From: Opitutus sp. GAS368
Lineage (GTDB): Bacteria > Verrucomicrobiota > Verrucomicrobiia > Opitutales > Opitutaceae
Direction of reading: 5' to 3'
DNA: 34,413 bases
NCBI GenBank assembly: GCA_945903465.1
Contig: CAMDOF010000072.1
Coordinates: 1 to 34,413, forward strand
Below, piece after piece: positions 26,907-34,413 of the stretch; positions within the stretch are counted from its first letter, which is position 1, and each line of letters opens with the position of its first letter. Below the pieces are notes generated by a model, which was given only the letters and a program-made list of their open reading frames with translations, searched no databases and had not been told where the DNA came from. The translations under genes and the position numbers were made by a program.

Positions 26907-28073
26907 TCAAAAGGGCATTAGGCCAAGGTTCCACGCACGGTCGGTGAACCAAGCCGCACCGACAAGACCGAGGCTGAAAGATAAGATCGCGCCGATGCGG
27001 CGCTCGTGGGGCCCCCTGCGCAGCCACGCCACCAAAGGAAGGGCGGCGGCGATGAAGGCGAGTTGACCGATTTCTACGCCGACATTGAAGGAGAGGAGGC
27101 AGCGGACAAATCCCGTGGCGGGGAGGTTCATTTCACCGAGGACGTTAGCGAAGCCGAAGCCGTGGATCAGCCCGAAGCCAAAGGTGAGCAACCAGCGGCG
27201 CTCGGTCGGGGCGCCGCGAAGATTTTGCACCGCAACGTAAACGATGGTGGCGGCGATGCCGGCTTCGACGAAGCGCACCGGCAGGCGCACGATATCCAGC
27301 GCGGAGAGAACGAGCGTGAGGCTGTGCGCAACCGTGAACGACGTGACGATCTTAAGGAGTTCCTGCCATCGGCTCGCCACGACCAGCGCGAGCAGGAAGC
27401 AGAGGTGATCGTAGCCAAGGAAAATGTGCGCCACCCCGAAGCGAAGAAATTGCCAGAGGCGTTTCCAGAGCGGCGGGTCGTAGCCGGTGACGTAATCGTA
27501 GTCGGGCTCGAAGCGGGTAAAAGTGACTTCGTGGGTGGCGCCGCCGTAAAGGAAAGCGCCGAGTACGGTATGCCGCTCGCTCAGCGGGGCAATAAAGCGG
27601 AAAGCCAACATGATATTTTCCGGCGGGTCGGCGACGGGGCGAAGAAAATCGAAATGAATCAGGCCGTTCGCCGTGTGGTAGTCAGCAGCTATAATCGCAT
27701 CACCAGCTTCGGGCGGCCAGACGAAGCCGGTGGCTGGGCCGAAATCCGCCGAGAGCCCGTCGATTTCAACCGCGATGTGACGACGGAAAAAAGCGTAGAT
27801 CTCTCGGAGCCCGCGGTCTAATTCGGCCCGCGTGGTCCGTCCATCGTGGTCGGTGTCGAGGGCGATGATTTTTTGCAGTGTGAAAAGATCATAGGTGAAG
27901 CGGAAGCGGACCGCGCGCTCGGCGAAGGTGACGCGCGCGTAGCTGGTATCGGGATTATGAGCGTGCCCGAGGGACGGCGCGAAGAGGAGGACGGCGAGAA
28001 GCCGGAGCCACCGACGACAACGCGACGAGGGCGGCGCTTCCCCAAAAAACCAGCGGGAAGGAACGCGGCTCAA
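26907..28073 (-). CDS. HupE/UreJ-family membrane protein with EF-hand
   Basis: With the TTG at 28073 the product is 388 residues. That TTG overlaps the TGA of the upstream gene (TTGA), which suggests translational coupling. A longer open frame reaches 28211 but would overlap the upstream gene by 142 bp and places the leader too far inside. A signal peptide lies at about 20-38 (WLRLLAVLLFAPSLGHAH). An exported domain follows with a canonical EF-hand loop at 73-84 (DTDHDGRTTRAE; D73, D75, D77 and E84 in ligand positions). The C-terminal half is the HupE/UreJ membrane domain with conserved histidines: GVAHIFLGYDHLCFLLAL, SFTVAHSLTLVLSAL and FGLIHGFGFA. HupE/UreJ proteins are regarded as nickel/cobalt permeases or their relatives; the metal here is not predictable. 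Confidence 0.82.
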   Translation of the reverse strand: MSRVPSRWFFGEAPPSSRCRRWLRLLAVLLFAPSLGHAHNPDTSYARVTFAERAVRFRFTYDLFTLQKIIALDTDHDGRTTRAELDRGLREIYAFFRRHIAVEIDGLSADFGPATGFVWPPEAGDAIIAADYHTANGLIHFDFLRPVADPPENIMLAFRFIAPLSERHTVLGAFLYGGATHEVTFTRFEPDYDYVTGYDPPLWKRLWQFLRFGVAHIFLGYDHLCFLLALVVASRWQELLKIVTSFTVAHSLTLVLSALDIVRLPVRFVEAGIAATIVYVAVQNLRGAPTERRWLLTFGFGLIHGFGFANVLGEMNLPATGFVRCLLSFNVGVEIGQLAFIAAALPLVAWLRRGPHERRIGAILSFSLGLVGAAWFTDRAWNLGLMPF

Positions 28074-31000
28074 CGGGATTCGGGCGCGTAGGTGATCCAC
28101 ATCGGCGAGGCCCAGACAAGTTCGCCGACAGTTTCGCCCACGCCGGGTGATTGCTCGCCACGCACGTAGTAGTAACTCGTCTTGCCGGGCGCAGGCTTCG
28201 GATCGGTCCACGTGAACTCGACGTCGGTCTTGTTGGGTTCGCCGAGAACGAATTCGACGTCGTCTTTCACGAGGGTAACTTTCTTAAAGGGAGCCGTGCC
28301 GATAAATTTGATGCGCACGGTCGGCACGGTGGTCGAAGTAAACGCGTCGCCCATCATGTAGGTGCGACCGCCGGTGCTGCAGGTATACTCGGCGATGATG
28401 TTGTCAGTGGCGGCGTAGGTGTGGCGCTGGCGCATGGCCTTAAGCAGCGCGGCACGGGAGTTATCCTCGGCGAGCACGAGCGCGTAGCTGATGTGCGTGG
28501 AGCCATGGTCGCTGCTTGATTGGAAGGAGAAGCGGGCGCCACGCAAGAGGGCGAGATTGATAAAGCCGAGGGGTTCCCATCCACCGATCGCGTCGCCGGC
28601 GCTGGGGCTCCGCGGGGCGCCGGGGCGTTCATAGTTTTGCCGCGCCCCCTGGTAGATCTCGACCATGGGCTCGACCTGCGGATCCCAGTCGCGCCAATCT
28701 GTGCCCATGCTCGTGGCGGAGGTGTGCGAAGCGCAGACCCCGTTGAAATATTTTAGATAGCTGAAGAGCATCTGGGTGTCGGGGGCCGGCTCGCGGACGT
28801 TGCGGTCGGAAATGGGGAGACGCGGGAGCGAGCGGACGCCGCGTTGGGCGAAGACGACGTTGCGGTGTCCTTCAGGATAGCGGACGCTGCGTTCGTAGGT
28901 GAAGGGCGGCTCGAAAACGCCCGAAATACGGAACGCGTCGGTGGTTTTTTGCGTGAGCCACCACGTGTATTCACGGCCGCCGCCATTATCGTGGTCGCCG
29001 TTGCCAAGCCAATCCATCGCCGCGACATCGATGGCGTAGCGCCACATGTCCTCGAGCGGGCCGTCGTTGCCGCCGTCCCCGGAAATTTCAGTGTGGCGGT
29101 GGAACTCACCGCGGATGATGCGGAGCGATTCGCCTCCGTAGGGAAACCGATACGCGCGGGCGGCGGCAATCTCGCGACGCTCAGCCTCGGTGCGCCCGCT
29201 CGCTTGAGCCGTAGCGGAAGGCGTGGCGCGGGCGGGCTTGAGCTTCGGCGTAACTTTGGCGGCGGAGATTTCGAGCCGGCTAAAAAAAATATCGTTGTCG
29301 AAAGGATCGTGATCAGCGTCCAACGAGGCGTTGGCTCCGGAGCGCGCCACTTGGATATGCCGGCTCTGGCGGTGGTCGCTGGAATGCGCGACGACGAGGC
29401 CACCGGCGGGATGCGCCGCGACGGCCGGTAGATTATAGAGCAGGTTATCCGAGTGCGGAAGGAGAATGGGGCCGATCCATTTCTGACCGTCGAAATACGT
29501 CGCGTAGTTTATCCACACTGAACCGAGCGGGGTGAAAAAATTTCCCTCGCGGCAGCGAGCGATCAGCCAGATGCGTCCGTCGCGATCGCAGGCGATGCGA
29601 CCAAGATTGTTATAGGTGCCGGCGCCTTCGGATTCGGCTTCTTCCCCGCCTGCGCGGGAGACGGGCGCGGCCTCTGGGAGGCGGACGGGCAGCGCGCGCG
29701 GTCCGCGGCGCAGGGTGGCGCCGGGGAGGCCTTGCGCGACCGCAGTCTCGGGCGCTAGCCACTGGCCGCGCTCGAGGATCCGCATACCGATTTGGCGATC
29801 GCGGTAGAGGCCGATGCCCTCGTCGCGCACCAGCGCGCCCCAGTCTTTGCCCCAGGTCGCTCCGCTCTGCTCCCAACACACCCAGAGGCGTCCGGAAAGA
29901 TCGTAGGTGATCGCGGGACGTGCTTCGTATTGGGGCGTGGTCGCGGCGGGTTGCGGAGCAGCGGGTTTGCCCGCGGAGTCGTATTCGCGGAGCCAGACGT
30001 CGTAATCGCCCTTATCGTAGGTGTCCCAGGCAATGGCGACGCGTCCATCCGAGGCTCCGGCAATCGCCGGAGCCCAGCAGGTACCGGCCTGAGTGGAAAC
30101 ACGTTCAATCTCGGACCAACCGCCGCCAGTCTGGTGGCGGGAGAGGATGGTGAAGGCACCGTCGCGGGTGCCTTGCCACGCGAGCCACACGCGACCTTGG
30201 GCATCGGTCGTGGCCACGGGATTCAGATCGGATCCAGCGTGATCGGATAAATTGATCGGCACAGAGAGGATACCGCCACTGAACGAGCGGGCCCAGATCT
30301 CGAAGTTCGCCGAGGCGACCGGGTTTTGCCATGCCGCATTCTCGCTCCAGATGATCCAGACGGTACCTCGGCCATCGACGGCGAGCGCGACTTTGTAAAT
30401 GTCGCCTTTACCGGCGGTGATGGCGACGGGGTCGCTCGGCTGGCTATTTTTTACGGTGCGCAGGAAAATCTGATCACCGCCCGGCGGGGTCGCGAGAAAC
30501 GCAAAGTTAGCGGGCGCTTTCTTCCAAGTGCGGGCACGCTCGTCGCGGTCGAGGCCGGGCGTGAAGCTCACTTGCGCAATGTAGGTCGTGCCATCGGCCG
30601 CGACGGCCACCGCGGGAAAGTCATCATCGGTGCGGGTCTTGGTAAGCGATTGCGTGGCGGCGGTGCGCTCGACGTCGATGGCCCCATTAAGGTGTTCACC
30701 GATTTCCCCAAAGGGAAGATTGGCAAGTTTGAAACTAAATTTCCCCTGCGCAGTAATGACACTCACGACGGATTCCTCCGTGACATCAACGAGACGGAGA
30801 ATGACGCCGTTGTCGGCCATGGGGCCATCCGCGGCGGCCTTGCCTTTCTTTTTTCCAACGGTGGCCGCCTGCTTTTGCTTTTGGGCGTTGGAGCGTCGGA
30901 CGGTGAGAGGCCGCGTGTCAGCTCGCCAGCCAGTGGTGCCGTCAACGGCGTCACCCTGTTGAAACCGCCAGCCGCTGATGCTCTCAACCCGCCCGGGAGC

Positions 31001-31132
31001 GACCGTGACGGTGCCATCCCACTTGGTATTACCCTGATCTGTAAGTCCAAAACGAATACGAAGGCCGGCTTCAGCGGCGTCGGCGAAGGCGAGGCTGGAG
31101 AGCAAGGCAGAGCAGAGGAGAAGCGCTTTCAT
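28070..31132 (-). CDS. Exported propeller plus PHP/DUF3604-like protein
   Basis: A 1020-residue protein. A signal peptide (1 to about 20, LLCSALLSSLAFADA) precedes a Lys-rich linker (83-100). From about 150 to 610 come repeats typical of sialidase-like propellers: DGRGTVWIIWSEN, DAQGRVWLAWQGTRDG, SDGRVAIAWDTYDKGDYDVW, LSGRLWVCWEQSG and DRDGRIWLIARCREG. From about 665 a PHP-type metallophosphoesterase-like domain begins: GEFHRHTEIS with H678 and H680, then GNGDHD with D713 and H714, ASHTSATSMGTDW and QSSSDHGSTHISYALV. This order of His/Asp motifs matches DUF3604/PHP-superfamily metal sites. The likely role is a metal-dependent hydrolase outside the cytoplasm; the substrate is unknown. It is the first gene of a pair with the HupE/UreJ protein. 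The ATG at 31132 follows gcccctccc, with no Shine-Dalgarno. Confidence 0.8.
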   Translation of the reverse strand: MKALLLCSALLSSLAFADAAEAGLRIRFGLTDQGNTKWDGTVTVAPGRVESISGWRFQQGDAVDGTTGWRADTRPLTVRRSNAQKQKQAATVGKKKGKAAADGPMADNGVILRLVDVTEESVVSVITAQGKFSFKLANLPFGEIGEHLNGAIDVERTAATQSLTKTRTDDDFPAVAVAADGTTYIAQVSFTPGLDRDERARTWKKAPANFAFLATPPGGDQIFLRTVKNSQPSDPVAITAGKGDIYKVALAVDGRGTVWIIWSENAAWQNPVASANFEIWARSFSGGILSVPINLSDHAGSDLNPVATTDAQGRVWLAWQGTRDGAFTILSRHQTGGGWSEIERVSTQAGTCWAPAIAGASDGRVAIAWDTYDKGDYDVWLREYDSAGKPAAPQPAATTPQYEARPAITYDLSGRLWVCWEQSGATWGKDWGALVRDEGIGLYRDRQIGMRILERGQWLAPETAVAQGLPGATLRRGPRALPVRLPEAAPVSRAGGEEAESEGAGTYNNLGRIACDRDGRIWLIARCREGNFFTPLGSVWINYATYFDGQKWIGPILLPHSDNLLYNLPAVAAHPAGGLVVAHSSDHRQSRHIQVARSGANASLDADHDPFDNDIFFSRLEISAAKVTPKLKPARATPSATAQASGRTEAERREIAAARAYRFPYGGESLRIIRGEFHRHTEISGDGGNDGPLEDMWRYAIDVAAMDWLGNGDHDNGGGREYTWWLTQKTTDAFRISGVFEPPFTYERSVRYPEGHRNVVFAQRGVRSLPRLPISDRNVREPAPDTQMLFSYLKYFNGVCASHTSATSMGTDWRDWDPQVEPMVEIYQGARQNYERPGAPRSPSAGDAIGGWEPLGFINLALLRGARFSFQSSSDHGSTHISYALVLAEDNSRAALLKAMRQRHTYAATDNIIAEYTCSTGGRTYMMGDAFTSTTVPTVRIKFIGTAPFKKVTLVKDDVEFVLGEPNKTDVEFTWTDPKPAPGKTSYYYVRGEQSPGVGETVGELVWASPMWITYAPESR

Positions 31133-31798
31133 GGGAGGGGCCCTTGGTCGGGCAAATGATGGGCGGAGTGGAGAGAAACCGAAGATGCGTGCGCGCCGAG
31201 ATTGCGCGATAAATAAAATGGCGGCGCCGGCAAAGCATCGCGGATCGGGAAGCCACCGGCGCCGCGAATTTGCCCGGGGATAATAATGAATTCGGAGAGG
31301 CCGAAAGCGGCGGCGAGGCGGTGGTAGATTTGCATCGCCGGATCATCGGTAGGCGACGGCCCAGAGAACGAGACCGATGAGGAACCCACCTTGCTCGCCA
31401 GACCGCGCGGAGATCCGCGGAAAAAAATCTACTCACTTCCGTCTCTGCACCTCTGCCCTCCGCGTGCATCATCCCTGATTCACGGAACGTTTCGATTCGC
31501 TGACCACGCCCATAACCTCGCCCGCACGCGCTGCCCCGCCGCTTGCCTTAATTCATCCGGGCATTCGACCGGTTTCCGTGGTGCCGCTTCGCAGTAGCCA
31601 ACCCTGCCGCACGCCCACTCCCTCCCATCGGCTGGCCCCCCGCCCGCTCGGCGGCGCCATCCGGCAACTTGCCGCGAATTAATCGAACCCGCCAAACGCT
31701 TGGCACGGATAAACAACGCGGCCTCTGCGCCTCTTCCTACCAACGCCCCACCCGCCTCGATGCCGCCTTCATCCCGTCACCATCATGATCGACGCCCA

Positions 31799-31890
31799 CG
31801 CCCCGACCCCGCCCATCCGGTCGACGCCCCCCCCGCCCCGACCCCGCCCATCCGGTCGACCCCCGCCCCGGCCCCGCCTTTGCGGTCGAG
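31799..31890. repeat. 35-bp-period tandem repeat
   Basis: An identical 27-bp core (beginning cgccccgaccccgcc and ending ccggtcgac) occurs at 31799-31825 and 31834-31860, with a degenerate third copy to about 31890. It lies in C-rich DNA without a gene. Confidence 0.85.
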
Positions 31891-32056
31891 CCACGCGCCG
31901 GCCCCGCGGACCTCCCGTATCCAAGAATTCATGACGAGGCGCTCCGCTTCCGCGCCGTCGTCATGGACCCGCGAAACGAATTTGATCAGACCGGCTGCGC
32001 CTGGCCGCGCGCACCCATCGATCCCGCGGACCCACTTGGGCAAGGAGAGTTGTTTA

Positions 32057-32086
32057 CCGACGACTACCGACGACTACCGACGACTA
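32057..32086. repeat. 10-bp tandem repeat, three units
   Basis: ccgacgacta is repeated three times in a row (32057-32066, 32067-32076, 32077-32086). No gene is associated. Confidence 0.85.
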
Positions 32087-32458
32087 AGCCCAGCCCGCCG
32101 CCGCCGCGAGCGAACCAGTCTTCTGGACAGAGCCCACCCGCCCCGACGAGCAGGCCGCCCACCGGCCGACGCCGACCCCGCCGACCGTGGCGCCGACACC
32201 GCCCCAGCCACCCCCTCGGCTCGCCACGTGCCCGCCGACGCCCGGGAGCCTGCCTGAGAATTTTCTTAAAAAAAGCTGGCTTCTTGACGCCAATCGGTTG
32301 CAGACCTGCCTCCACGCATCGATCCCCCCGCGATGAGTGCCCCCCAACGGCAAGCCACGCCTCGATTCGTACCCGCCCGCCCCTTGCCGCCGCCGCCCCA
32401 AAGATCCCGCCTCATCCGCACCCGCCACCCTCTCGAAATCGACTCATTTACGCGACCT

Positions 32459-32525
32459 CCATCCCAATCCCACCATGCCCCGCCCCGTAAACCCCTCCCC
32501 CCCCGCAAATCCAGTTTCCTAGCAA
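32459..32525. repeat. 66/67-bp direct repeat, copy 1
   Basis: The segment from ccatcccaatcccacc to tttcctagcaa recurs at 32699-32764. Copy 1 has eight C residues in the homopolymer after 'acccct' and a cccc in place of ccgc early on. Read from its ATG (32475), copy 1 stops at a TAG (32520-32522). The right end abuts the truncated LacI-like reading frame on the minus strand. Confidence 0.92.
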
Positions 32526-32526
32526 A

Positions 32527-32601
32527 AACGGTCATCGCAGATACTCCCGCCGCATGGGCGACCGCCTGGAGGCTTTTCGGAGCAGGGGATCTCGCCACCA
32601 A
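32527..32601 (-). pseudogene. LacI-family regulator remnant (first half of the HTH)
   Basis: From a TTG at 32601 the minus strand encodes 25 residues ending SLQAVAHAAGVSAMTV, which is the start of the LacI-family helix-turn-helix (normally SL-DVA--AGVS--TVSRVL). Homology stops exactly where repeat copy 1 begins (32525), so the rest of the gene has been removed. An 11-bp inverted repeat (32602-32612) directly precedes the start, as expected for an autoregulated LacI gene. Confidence 0.65.
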
Positions 32602-32612
32602 GTTATGATAAC
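32602..32612. promoter_or_regulatory. Inverted repeat GTTATGATAAC next to the LacI remnant
   Basis: GTTAT, one spacer base, ATAAC. It directly abuts the start of the LacI-like remnant and could be its former operator. The palindrome differs from those before TBDRs 1 and 3. Confidence 0.35.
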
Positions 32613-32698
32613 ATGAAATCGTAGTTGTTGGTCAAGATACGCGTGGCCCATGGTGACGGAAACCCGTTCAGCGCACCCCATCCTTCAACTCCAATCGG

Positions 32699-32764
32699 CC
32701 ATCCCAATCCCACCATGCCGCGCCCCGTAAACCCCTCCCCCCCGCAAATCCAGTTTCCTAGCAA
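32699..32764. repeat. 66/67-bp direct repeat, copy 2
   Basis: Same element as copy 1 but with seven C residues in the tract, so that the ATG at 32715 reads through into the histidine kinase. The flanks of the two copies are unrelated, which is how a dispersed repeat element looks rather than a duplication of a larger region. Confidence 0.92.
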
Positions 32765-34400
32765 TAATCGGGCAAATGAGCAGATCGTGTTGGAGAGTCA
32801 GGTTCGGGAGCGGACCAAGGAACTGGAACTCGCGACTCTGGCCCTGGCGGAAGGGAAATTGAAAATCCGCAAACTGACTCTCGTCGCGGCTGAGGCGAAA
32901 ACCCCGATCCTGCTGCTCGATTCTGCGATGCGCATCGAGTGGGCTAATGAAAATTTCAGCAACCTGTACGGTTACACGCTTGCGGACGTGCAGGGAAAAC
33001 AAACGAGAGCTATCCTCCCGGGAGACCGGAGCGATCTTTCCAGCCTAGGTCCTGCGTTTGACCAGGTTTATAAAAACGGCGAGGCCGTGATTTACCAAAT
33101 CCTTCACTACACGAAAACGCGCGAAGAGATCTGGGTATCCGTTTCGCTCCGTCCCGTTTTAGATGCTCACGGAAAGTTAGAGCATGCGCTGGCCGTGATC
33201 ACGGATCTGCGCGAAGTCAACCGGGCCGCGCGCCAAATGAACATCGCCCTCGGGCTGGCAGAGGCAGCGAGCGTCGCCAAAAGCACGCTGCTCGCCAATA
33301 TCAGCCATGAGCTGCGCACCCCTTTAAATACGATCATGGCACAGCTCCAACTCATGCAGGCGGGAACCTATGGCCCCATCAATGATCGTCAGCAAGGCCC
33401 CCTGTTGAGCATCCAGCAAGGAAGCAAGCATCTCCTGGACCTCATCGGCGACCTGCTGGACTTGAGCAAGGCGAGGGCCGGCATGCTGCAGCTGGCGGTC
33501 GGCCCGGTTGAAATCGCCAAGCTGGCCGATTTTGTGAGGAGTATCGTCGCAGCGTCAGCAGCAATGAAGGAGGTCGCCCTAAGTGTGGAGCTGCGCCACC
33601 AGACGAACTTTGTGGAGGGAGACGAACTGCGCTTGCGTCAGATCCTCATTAACCTCGTCGGTAACGCCATCAAATTTGCCCCCCGGGGTGGTCGTGTCAC
33701 CCTGAAAATCGAGGAGGCGGCTGACCCGAGCGAACTTCTGTTCCACGTCATCGATAATGGCCCAGGCATCGCGGCTAAAGATCGTGAAAGCATTTTTAGG
33801 GAATTCGAGCAGGGCGAAGGAAGCGGCGTTGCTGGCGGCACGGGGCTGGGGCTGGCGATCTCCCGTCAGCTCGCGACTCTTCACAAGGGTGGCTTGACGG
33901 TGGTCAGCGAAGTCGGCCGCGGTAGTACTTTCACGTTGCGCTTGCCGATCCGCCCACCCGCCGCAGTACCCGATTCCGCGCCCGTCGCGGAAATCGCCGT
34001 CACCGCGCCGAGACACTCCGCGCCGGCCGATGCGCTCATTCTTGCGGTGGATGACTATGAAGTGAACTTGGAATTGCTCGGTCTCTATCTCGAAGGCGAG
34101 GGCTACCGGGTGATTCTCGAGAGCAGCGGTGAAGCCGCGATCGCGGCGGCCTGCGCGCGCAAGCCCAACCTGATCTTGATGGACGTAAAAATGGCCGGCA
34201 TGGGCGGACTCGAGGCTATTCGCCAGTTGAAATTGAATCCGCAGACGCGGAATATTCCAGTGATCTCGCTTACGGCCTTTGCCGGGGCGGCAGACGTGGA
34301 CATCTGCTTGGCAGCCGGCGCCAGCGATTATCTGGCCAAGCCCCTCGATTTCTCGGAATTGGGCCGGAAAATCGCCCATCACCTCTCTGCGCGGCTTTGA
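32715..34400 (+). CDS. Hybrid sensor histidine kinase/response regulator
   Basis: A 561-residue soluble protein with no membrane segment. A short coiled coil (about 25-60, NEQIVLESQVRERTKELELA) leads into a PAS domain (about 62-168, ILLLDSAMRIEWANENFSNLYGY). A HisKA domain follows with phosphoacceptor H198 in NISHELRTPLN. The HATPase domain has the N box with N313 and N317 (LINLVGNAIKFAP), the G1 box DNGPGI at 347-352 and the G2 box GGTGLGLAIS. A C-terminal receiver domain (about 440-557) has acidic pocket D446/D447, phosphoacceptor D490 (LILMDVKM), T520 and K542. The first 16 residues come from repeat copy 2 and look unlike a kinase N-terminus, so the gene may have lost its original start and sensor region by recombination at the repeat. 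An alternative TTG start at 32625 is less likely. The stop lies 13 bp from the window end. Confidence 0.9.
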   Translation: MPRPVNPSPPQIQFPSNNRANEQIVLESQVRERTKELELATLALAEGKLKIRKLTLVAAEAKTPILLLDSAMRIEWANENFSNLYGYTLADVQGKQTRAILPGDRSDLSSLGPAFDQVYKNGEAVIYQILHYTKTREEIWVSVSLRPVLDAHGKLEHALAVITDLREVNRAARQMNIALGLAEAASVAKSTLLANISHELRTPLNTIMAQLQLMQAGTYGPINDRQQGPLLSIQQGSKHLLDLIGDLLDLSKARAGMLQLAVGPVEIAKLADFVRSIVAASAAMKEVALSVELRHQTNFVEGDELRLRQILINLVGNAIKFAPRGGRVTLKIEEAADPSELLFHVIDNGPGIAAKDRESIFREFEQGEGSGVAGGTGLGLAISRQLATLHKGGLTVVSEVGRGSTFTLRLPIRPPAAVPDSAPVAEIAVTAPRHSAPADALILAVDDYEVNLELLGLYLEGEGYRVILESSGEAAIAAACARKPNLILMDVKMAGMGGLEAIRQLKLNPQTRNIPVISLTAFAGAADVDICLAAGASDYLAKPLDFSELGRKIAHHLSARL

Positions 34401-34413
34401 GCGCGCCGTGGAT

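Larger units (their letters stand above)
31133..32714. other. Long degenerate, repeat-rich non-coding stretch
   Basis: Nearly 1.6 kb without an intact gene. At 31133-31390 the minus strand has patches that look protein-like in different frames (for example HRLAAAFGLSEFIIIPG and GGFLIGLVLWAVAYR) but I cannot name the family. From 31700 to 32330 the DNA is C-rich with tandem repeats at 31799-31890 and 32057-32086. From 32459 on it holds a direct repeat and a LacI remnant, listed separately. The overall picture is eroded, rearranged DNA. Confidence 0.5.

Noticed and set aside
28074..28211. Longer N-terminus of the HupE/UreJ protein
   Set aside because: It would overlap the upstream PHP gene by 142 bp and place a basic, non-hydrophobic stretch before the signal peptide.
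31129..31389. 87-codon minus-strand open frame after the PHP gene's start
   Set aside because: Some patches look protein-like but no family could be named and different frames carry different patches; treated as eroded DNA rather than a gene.
32057..32086. Possible CRISPR-like array
   Set aside because: Only a 10-bp unit repeated three times with no spacers.

Overview
The window looks like chromosomal DNA from a GC-rich Verrucomicrobium, most likely an Opitutaceae-type organism. This is inferred from content, not from a marker gene. It has four large TonB-dependent receptors (TBDRs) with no SusD partner, three of them with the '(T/S/A)PF(E/Q)V' N-terminal segment I associate with verrucomicrobial receptors. 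It also has a PVC-type membrane-bound dehydrogenase fused to a CxxCH cytochrome domain, a secreted PQQ-like beta-propeller, a PHP/DUF3604-like exoprotein, a HupE/UreJ protein, and the remains of a DUF1592/DUF1588 planctomycete-type cytochrome protein. None of the major starts has a recognisable Shine-Dalgarno sequence. I found no tRNA, rRNA or CRISPR array.

Layout. 1-1015: a MOSC-domain gene (minus) with a 72-bp in-frame duplication, whose 3' end runs antisense into an IS630-like transposase remnant. 1359-3563: a membrane-embedded spermidine-synthase-like protein. 3564-4377: non-coding DNA with two short tandem-repeat arrays. 4378-5172: a creatininase-family amidohydrolase. 5515-8598: TBDR 1, with a perfect 14-bp LacI-type palindrome just upstream. 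8956-12270 (minus): TBDR 2. 12785-16282: a large PVC-type dehydrogenase with an N-terminal SGNH-like domain that appears to lack its nucleophile and its C-terminal His, followed by an intrinsic terminator. 16519-17714 (minus): a serine carboxypeptidase (S10) pseudogene, truncated and frameshifted. 17716-20850 (minus): TBDR 3, with a perfect 12-bp palindrome upstream. 21118-21795: a small bacterial sugar transferase. 21893-24637 (minus): TBDR 4. 25141-26403: a PQQ-like propeller. About 26420-26895 (minus): a multiply frameshifted DUF1592/DUF1588 remnant. 26907-28073 and 28070-31132 (minus): a translationally coupled pair made of a secreted propeller/PHP protein and a HupE/UreJ membrane protein with an EF-hand. 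31133-32714: a degenerate repeat-rich stretch with a LacI N-terminal remnant and two copies of a 66/67-bp repeat. 32715-34400: a hybrid histidine kinase that starts inside the second repeat copy.

How the genes fit together. Most products are predicted to act at or beyond the outer membrane (TBDR uptake, periplasmic dehydrogenase/cytochrome, propellers), as expected of a polymer- or small-molecule-scavenging heterotroph. No TonB/ExbB/ExbD genes are present, so the receptors must be energised from elsewhere. The window carries at least four gene remnants (IS630, S10 peptidase, DUF1592, LacI), so it looks like accessory DNA under active rearrangement and decay. The features most worth following are the PHP-HupE pair, the repeat-mediated junctions before the histidine kinase, the degenerate SGNH domain, and the two operator-like palindromes.
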